Source: a virus
Virus record (IMG/VR): IMGVR_UViG_3300006749_000011
Span: 21,818-85,817 of that record
Strand: one strand, 5' to 3'
DNA: 64,000 nucleotides
Shown here: one piece after another, positions 60,979 to 64,000 of the stretch
Numbering within the stretch: position 1 is the stretch's first letter
Layout of the letters: each line of letters opens with the position of its first letter
Made by a program: the position numbers and the translations under genes
The notes under the pieces: generated by a model
What the model saw: the letters and a program-made list of their open reading frames with translations, nothing else
The model's database searches: none
Told to the model about the DNA's origin: nothing

Positions 60979-62901
60979 ATGTCTATAATTCAAAAATTAT
61001 CAGAAGGCATCGTAAATCGTGATTTGAAAAAGGAAGGTCAAGCTCTACTCACTAAGTGGGAAGCTACCGGACTTCTTGAGGGTATTGATACCCAACAAGG
61101 CAAGCACAATATGGCGCGTCTTCTAGAAAATCAAGCGAAGGAACTTCTTCGCGAATCTAACGCAATGTCAAACGGACAGGTTGAAGGTTTTGCAACTGTT
61201 GCATTCCCAATCGTTCGTCGCGTTTTTGCAGGTTTGATTGCTAACGATTTGGTATCGGTTCAACCGATGTCTCTTCCTAGTGGTCTTATCTTCTTCCTTG
61301 ACTTTGTTTACTCACCAAGAATTGGTGATAACAACGTTACTGATGCTGGTAGTGCTCAAAATGGTCGTATGGGTAACCGTGCTTCAAAATCAATTTATGG
61401 TACAAACCAAGTCGGTTCAGAAGTAATCAATGGTGTTGATCTTGTCAACAATACCAACAAATCCGGATTTAGTGGTCCTGGTCGTGATGGTATGGTTGGT
61501 TATGGCTATGCTAACGCAACAGCTTCTAGTGATCAGGTTAGTGCTGGTGCAGCTAATATGAAAGTACAAACTTTCTTGTTGGATGGTGCCGTATCTGAAA
61601 CTCGTAAAAAATTAATTAAGTACGATCCTGATCTTTTGGCTCAAACAGACAGCTCGAGAGGTGTTATTGTTTTAGATATTGCTAAAAGTGCAATTACTTC
61701 TTCTCTCGGACCAGCTGATTTTGATAACTTAGCTGCTTTTGAGCTACAAGGCCTTATAGCAGATGGAACTAACGCCAATAATCTTCTTGCAACGTTAGCC
61801 GCTAACAGCTCTGGAATCACTTCTGGTTCTGCTACATCAACCGGTTTGATTGCAGATCACAGTATTGCTCAAGTTAGACGCTTGTCAAGTGTTGTTAAGG
61901 ATGCTGCTGATTCTTATACTTTAACAGCTGGGTCTGGTGACTCTGTTCGTTTTGTAATCTCTGCTGGTAGTTCTGTTGTTACAGCTGCTTCGGCTGCTGC
62001 TCATGGTTCTGATGACTTGGAAGCTGCTGCTATTATCTTCCCAGTTAGAGATCAGTTTGGTGTAAACTCTGGTGCTACTTTAGGTGTTATTGATGACTTC
62101 AACTTCCCATTTGAAGGAAACGGCGACATGCCAGAAATCGACATCAAAGTTGATTCAATCGCGATCACAGCTCAAACCAAAAAGCTTAAAGCTAAGTGGA
62201 CACCTGAGTTGGGACAAGACTTGAATGCTTATCACAACCTTGATGCCGAGGTAGAACTTACATCGATTCTTTCTGAGCAAATTGCTTTGGAAATTGACCG
62301 TGAGTTACTTGCTGATCTTGTAAATGGTGCAACTGCTGCAACATATTACTGGTCTCGTGCTCCTGGGCTTTTTGTAAATCGCCAAACTGGTGCTGAGCTT
62401 GGTGCTTCTTCTGCTGCTCCTGACTTTACAGGAACTGTTTCAGAATGGTATGAAACTCTTATTGAAACCATTAATGACGTTTCTGCACAAATCCACTTGA
62501 AGACACTTCGTGGTGGAGCTAACTATGTAGTTTGTTCTCCTGAAGTTGCTAATATTTTAGAATTTACTTCTGGATATCGTGCAAACGTTACGGCTGATGC
62601 TGACAAGGGAACCATTGGTGCCGTTAAGGTTGGTTCTCTTTCTCGTAAGTTTGACATCATCGTTGATCCTTACTTCCCAAGAAATGCTATTCTTGTTGGA
62701 CGTAAAGGCGGTTCTTTCTTAGAATCAGGATACGTTTATGCTCCTTACGTTCCACTACAAACAACACCTACAATCTTCGGTGTTGAGGACTTTGTGCCAC
62801 GTAAAGGCGTAATGACTCGATACGGTAAGAAGATGGTTCGTCCTGATATGTACGGTCTTGTAATTGTTCGTGGTCTTACAGGTGAAGAAGGTTCTTCCTA
62901 A
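60979..62901 (+). CDS. 23: Major capsid protein, gp23-like
   Basis: This is a 640-residue HK97-fold capsid protein of the T4 gp23 type. Residues 1-59 look like the cleaved delta propeptide (L-L-T-K-W-E-A-T-G-L-L-E-G, L-L-E-N-Q-A-K-E). L57-R-E59 before Ser is the expected gp21 cleavage site, and T4 gp23 is cut after L-T-E65. Then come V-A-F-P-I-V-R-R-V-F and V-Q-P-M-S-L-P-S-G, which match V-R-R and V-Q-P-M-x-x-P-T-G of T4. The C-terminus has V-E-D-F-V-P-R-K-G and R-Y-G-K-K-M. It forms the head hexamers. GGAG site and a terminator downstream. Confidence 0.94.
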   Translation: MSIIQKLSEGIVNRDLKKEGQALLTKWEATGLLEGIDTQQGKHNMARLLENQAKELLRESNAMSNGQVEGFATVAFPIVRRVFAGLIANDLVSVQPMSLPSGLIFFLDFVYSPRIGDNNVTDAGSAQNGRMGNRASKSIYGTNQVGSEVINGVDLVNNTNKSGFSGPGRDGMVGYGYANATASSDQVSAGAANMKVQTFLLDGAVSETRKKLIKYDPDLLAQTDSSRGVIVLDIAKSAITSSLGPADFDNLAAFELQGLIADGTNANNLLATLAANSSGITSGSATSTGLIADHSIAQVRRLSSVVKDAADSYTLTAGSGDSVRFVISAGSSVVTAASAAAHGSDDLEAAAIIFPVRDQFGVNSGATLGVIDDFNFPFEGNGDMPEIDIKVDSIAITAQTKKLKAKWTPELGQDLNAYHNLDAEVELTSILSEQIALEIDRELLADLVNGATAATYYWSRAPGLFVNRQTGAELGASSAAPDFTGTVSEWYETLIETINDVSAQIHLKTLRGGANYVVCSPEVANILEFTSGYRANVTADADKGTIGAVKVGSLSRKFDIIVDPYFPRNAILVGRKGGSFLESGYVYAPYVPLQTTPTIFGVEDFVPRKGVMTRYGKKMVRPDMYGLVIVRGLTGEEGSS

Positions 62902-62932
62902 TCTTTGATTAGTTGAATTTATTCATCATGAG

Positions 62933-62968
62933 AGCCCCTTGGATTTTCCTTGGGGCTTTTCTATTTTT
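62933..62968 (+). terminator. Intrinsic terminator after capsid gene
   Basis: AGCCCC (62933-62938) pairs with GGGGCT (62952-62957); GG/CC inside pairs across a symmetric TT/TT mismatch, with an ATTTT loop. TTTTCTATTTTT follows. Terminating after the highly expressed capsid gene is expected. Confidence 0.85.
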
Positions 62969-62971
62969 GAA

Positions 62972-62980
62972 AACTATTTA
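62972..62980 (+). promoter_or_regulatory. AACTATTTA element upstream of structured leader
   Basis: Exact AACTATTTA lies just after the capsid terminator and 12 bases before the three-way-junction RNA. If it is a late promoter, transcription would start at about the base of that structure and the leader would begin with it. Confidence 0.5.
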
Positions 62981-62992
62981 TTACGACTTGAA

Positions 62993-63064
62993 TTCTGGTC
63001 TCCTTTGAGCGAGGCCCCTGCTCACTGTCTCTACCGGAATGGGGCTGGTAGAAACTGACCAGAA
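62993..63064 (+). ncRNA. Candidate structured leader RNA: three-way junction with kissing loops
   Basis: P1 is TTCTGGTC (62993-63000) with GACCAGAA (63057-63064), eight pairs. P2 is TGAGC (63006-63010) with GCTCA (63020-63024) and a 9-base loop. P3 is TCTACC (63030-63035) with GGTAGA (63047-63052) and an 11-base loop. Loop bases GGCCCC (63013-63018) can pair with GGGGCT (63041-63046), six pairs including one G-U. All of this is read directly from the sequence. It lies between the capsid terminator and the next gene's ribosome-binding site, so a cis-regulatory or stability role is inferred. I recognise no known riboswitch or ribozyme. Confidence 0.6.
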
Positions 63065-63098
63065 AACAGGTCCATAATTTTAATAAGGAGAATATATT

Positions 63099-63677
63099 AT
63101 GGGAAATAGAAGAATTGGTCGTAAAAGACTTAAGGCTCTCTCGTCAAGAGGTGTCACTGATACAATTACAGCAGGAGCAAGCTCTGCAACTGTAACACGT
63201 CAAACAACTATGAGAATTGGTAACAAAATCATTACTGAAATTAGTGTTGATTTGGCTTCTAACACTAATGCTAGCAACACCAGCGCCGATACAATAATTG
63301 GTAAATCTGGTGCTACTGAGAATTGCTTTATTGCAGAAATCTCTCAGTCTATTCATGGACTTATAACTTATGCTGAACTGGCTTGTTTAGAAGTTCCAGG
63401 TACTGGAGTAGTTGACATTAATGTAGTACTCGGCTCCGCTAGTGATGACAATCAAGCTGCGGCTGTGTCTGGTACTGTAACTCTTATTGATAGTAATGCT
63501 GATCTCACTAAGGGATCTCGTGTTGGTGCAGCAGTAACTGAAGTAGATTATGACTCTGAAACTAAAAAGTATCTCTATCTTACTAGTGGTAAGTCTGGAA
63601 CTACTGGTACATACACGACTGGTAAGTTGCTCATCACTCTAGAAGGTATTGCAACAGATGCAGTACCAGATGCATAA
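63099..63677 (+). CDS. Small virion protein downstream of capsid
   Basis: This 192-residue protein begins M-G-N-R-R-I-G-R-K-R-L-K-A-L-S-S-R-G, a basic N-terminus, followed by an all-beta Thr/Ala/Ser/Gly-rich body (T-A-G-A-S-S-A-T-V-T, F-I-A-E-I-S-Q, A-E-L-A-C-L-E-V-P-G-T-G). I recall this type after the capsid gene of T4-like marine phages, without a proven function. A head decoration or structural role is likely. TAAGGAG site; 119-base leader with the AACTATTTA element and the structured RNA. Confidence 0.7.
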   Translation: MGNRRIGRKRLKALSSRGVTDTITAGASSATVTRQTTMRIGNKIITEISVDLASNTNASNTSADTIIGKSGATENCFIAEISQSIHGLITYAELACLEVPGTGVVDINVVLGSASDDNQAAAVSGTVTLIDSNADLTKGSRVGAAVTEVDYDSETKKYLYLTSGKSGTTGTYTTGKLLITLEGIATDAVPDA

Positions 63678-63691
63678 TAAGGAGAATTATC

Positions 63692-63865
63692 ATGAGTTTT
63701 AGTAATTATATTATATCACAAGCAGGTAAAAAAGCAGAAGAAGCTAAACGCAAAGCAGAGGCGGAAGCCGAAGCAAAGCGTAAAGCCGCTGAAGCTAAGA
63801 AAAAAGCTGCTGCAAAGAAAAAAGCCGAAGCTGCAAAGAAAAAAGCGGCTTCTTCAAAGGAGTAG
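63692..63865 (+). CDS. 57-residue Lys/Ala-rich mini-protein
   Basis: ATG at 63692 follows AAGGAG by 6 bases and the frame stops at TAG 63863-63865. After M-S-F-S-N-Y-I-I-S-Q-A-G, the product is an almost pure Lys/Ala/Glu sequence in short repeats (K-K-A-E-E-A-K-R-K-A, A-A-E-A-K-K-K-A-A). It should form one long positively charged helix, like histone H1 tails or TolA-type helices. It may bind DNA in the head or act as a spacer helix. The strong ribosome-binding site and tight spacing make it a real gene in my view. Confidence 0.75.
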   Translation: MSFSNYIISQAGKKAEEAKRKAEAEAEAKRKAAEAKKKAAAKKKAEAAKKKAASSKE

Positions 63866-63913
63866 ACTAGTTACCTTGTATAGTTAACGCACATGTGTTA
63901 GTCCTCCGCTCTT

Positions 63914-63949
63914 GCCCCTTGCTCTCCAATTGCTTGGGGCTTTTCTTTT
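63914..63949 (+). terminator. Intrinsic terminator after the Lys/Ala-rich gene
   Basis: GCCCC-TT-GC (63914-63922) pairs with GC-TT-GGGGC (63932-63940) across a symmetric TT/TT mismatch, followed by TTTTCTTTTG. It has the same stem architecture as the terminator behind the capsid gene. Confidence 0.82.
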
Positions 63950-63955
63950 GTCTAA

Positions 63956-63964
63956 AACTATTTA
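63956..63964 (+). promoter_or_regulatory. AACTATTTA element before 63982
   Basis: Exact AACTATTTA lies directly after a terminator and ends 17 bases before the ATG at 63982. Confidence 0.5.
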
Positions 63965-63981
63965 AAGGGAACGGAGGCTCT

Positions 63982-64000
63982 ATGTATGTCATTACCCACT
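63982..64000 (+). CDS. Start of a further gene, truncated by the window
   Basis: ATG at 63982 has ACGGAGG 7 bases upstream and an AACTATTTA element before it. Only M-Y-V-I-T-H is visible, so nothing can be said about its product. Confidence 0.5.

Noticed and set aside
62993-63064. Hammerhead ribozyme or purine riboswitch in the capsid-downstream leader
   Set aside because: A GAAAC is present and the shape is a three-way junction, but the hammerhead CTGATGA core is missing. Loop sizes and junction bases do not match the purine riboswitch consensus as I know it.
1-64000. tRNA genes, CRISPR arrays, insertion sequences, attachment sites
   Set aside because: I looked for cloverleaf-like segments, regularly spaced repeats, transposase or integrase motifs and terminal inverted repeats and saw none. 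I could not run a search program, so small divergent tRNAs cannot be fully excluded.

Overview
The window is a contiguous piece of a tailed-phage genome of the T4-like contractile-tail (myovirus) type, most likely from an uncultured aquatic phage. It is AT-rich by eye. Every supported gene lies on the + strand, packed with 1-8 base overlaps (ATGA, TAATG) or short gaps. No integrase, transposase, tRNA, rRNA or CRISPR array was seen. The longest gene-free stretch is 197 bases (62902-63098). Strong GGAG ribosome-binding sites and textbook TTGACA/TATAAT promoters point to a host with standard sigma-70 promoters and Shine-Dalgarno use. They argue against Bacteroidota, but the host cannot be named.

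Layout. (1) 1-28282: baseplate and tail genes, including gp25, gp6, several very large virion proteins, LamG-type lectin-like domains and two paralogous pairs. (2) 28329-34274: DNA metabolism under sigma-70 promoters. This holds a RuvC-like resolvase, a small tagged protein, a HAD phosphatase, a DnaG-type primase, and one polypeptide that joins Mre11 (SbcD/gp47) to Rad50 (SbcC/gp46). (3) 34337-38743: small membrane or coiled-coil proteins that may belong to lysis, a DEDDh exonuclease, and hypothetical proteins. (4) 38743-48542: the packaging and head block, with large terminase, portal and T4 gp21-type prohead protease. Interleaved are a kinase-fold protein, a HAD domain in the -1 frame, a 2H phosphoesterase and a polynucleotide-kinase-like P-loop protein. 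(5) 48532-59851: a phage ribosomal protein bS21, then tail-fibre-like proteins. (6) 59915-64000: scaffold, major capsid protein gp23, a small virion protein, a Lys/Ala-rich mini-protein, and the start of another gene.

The most interesting theme is a recurring N-terminal tag. At least six otherwise unrelated proteins begin with nearly the same amphipathic peptide (M-K-I-T-N-x-Q-L-x-x-I-I-K-E-E-L). Five of them carry Leu20-x-Glu22 at exactly the same place. That matches the (L/I)-x-E cleavage rule of the T4 gp21 protease, and a gp21 homologue is encoded here. By analogy with the T4 capsid-targeting sequence, I infer that these proteins are loaded into the prohead, clipped, and injected with the DNA. 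The tagged enzymes include an exonuclease, a 2H phosphoesterase and a polynucleotide-kinase-like protein, clustered with a Swiss-Army-Knife-type HAD phosphatase. Together they resemble a virion-carried RNA end-healing or counter-defence kit.

Other notable signals are: a ten-A slippery run that appears to join the kinase-fold gene to the HAD frame; a 72-base three-way-junction RNA with a possible six-pair kissing loop between the capsid gene and the next gene; a recurrent AACTATTTA element 17-19 bases before many start codons, perhaps a late promoter; and a LamG domain inserted into one member of a tandem triplicate gene family.
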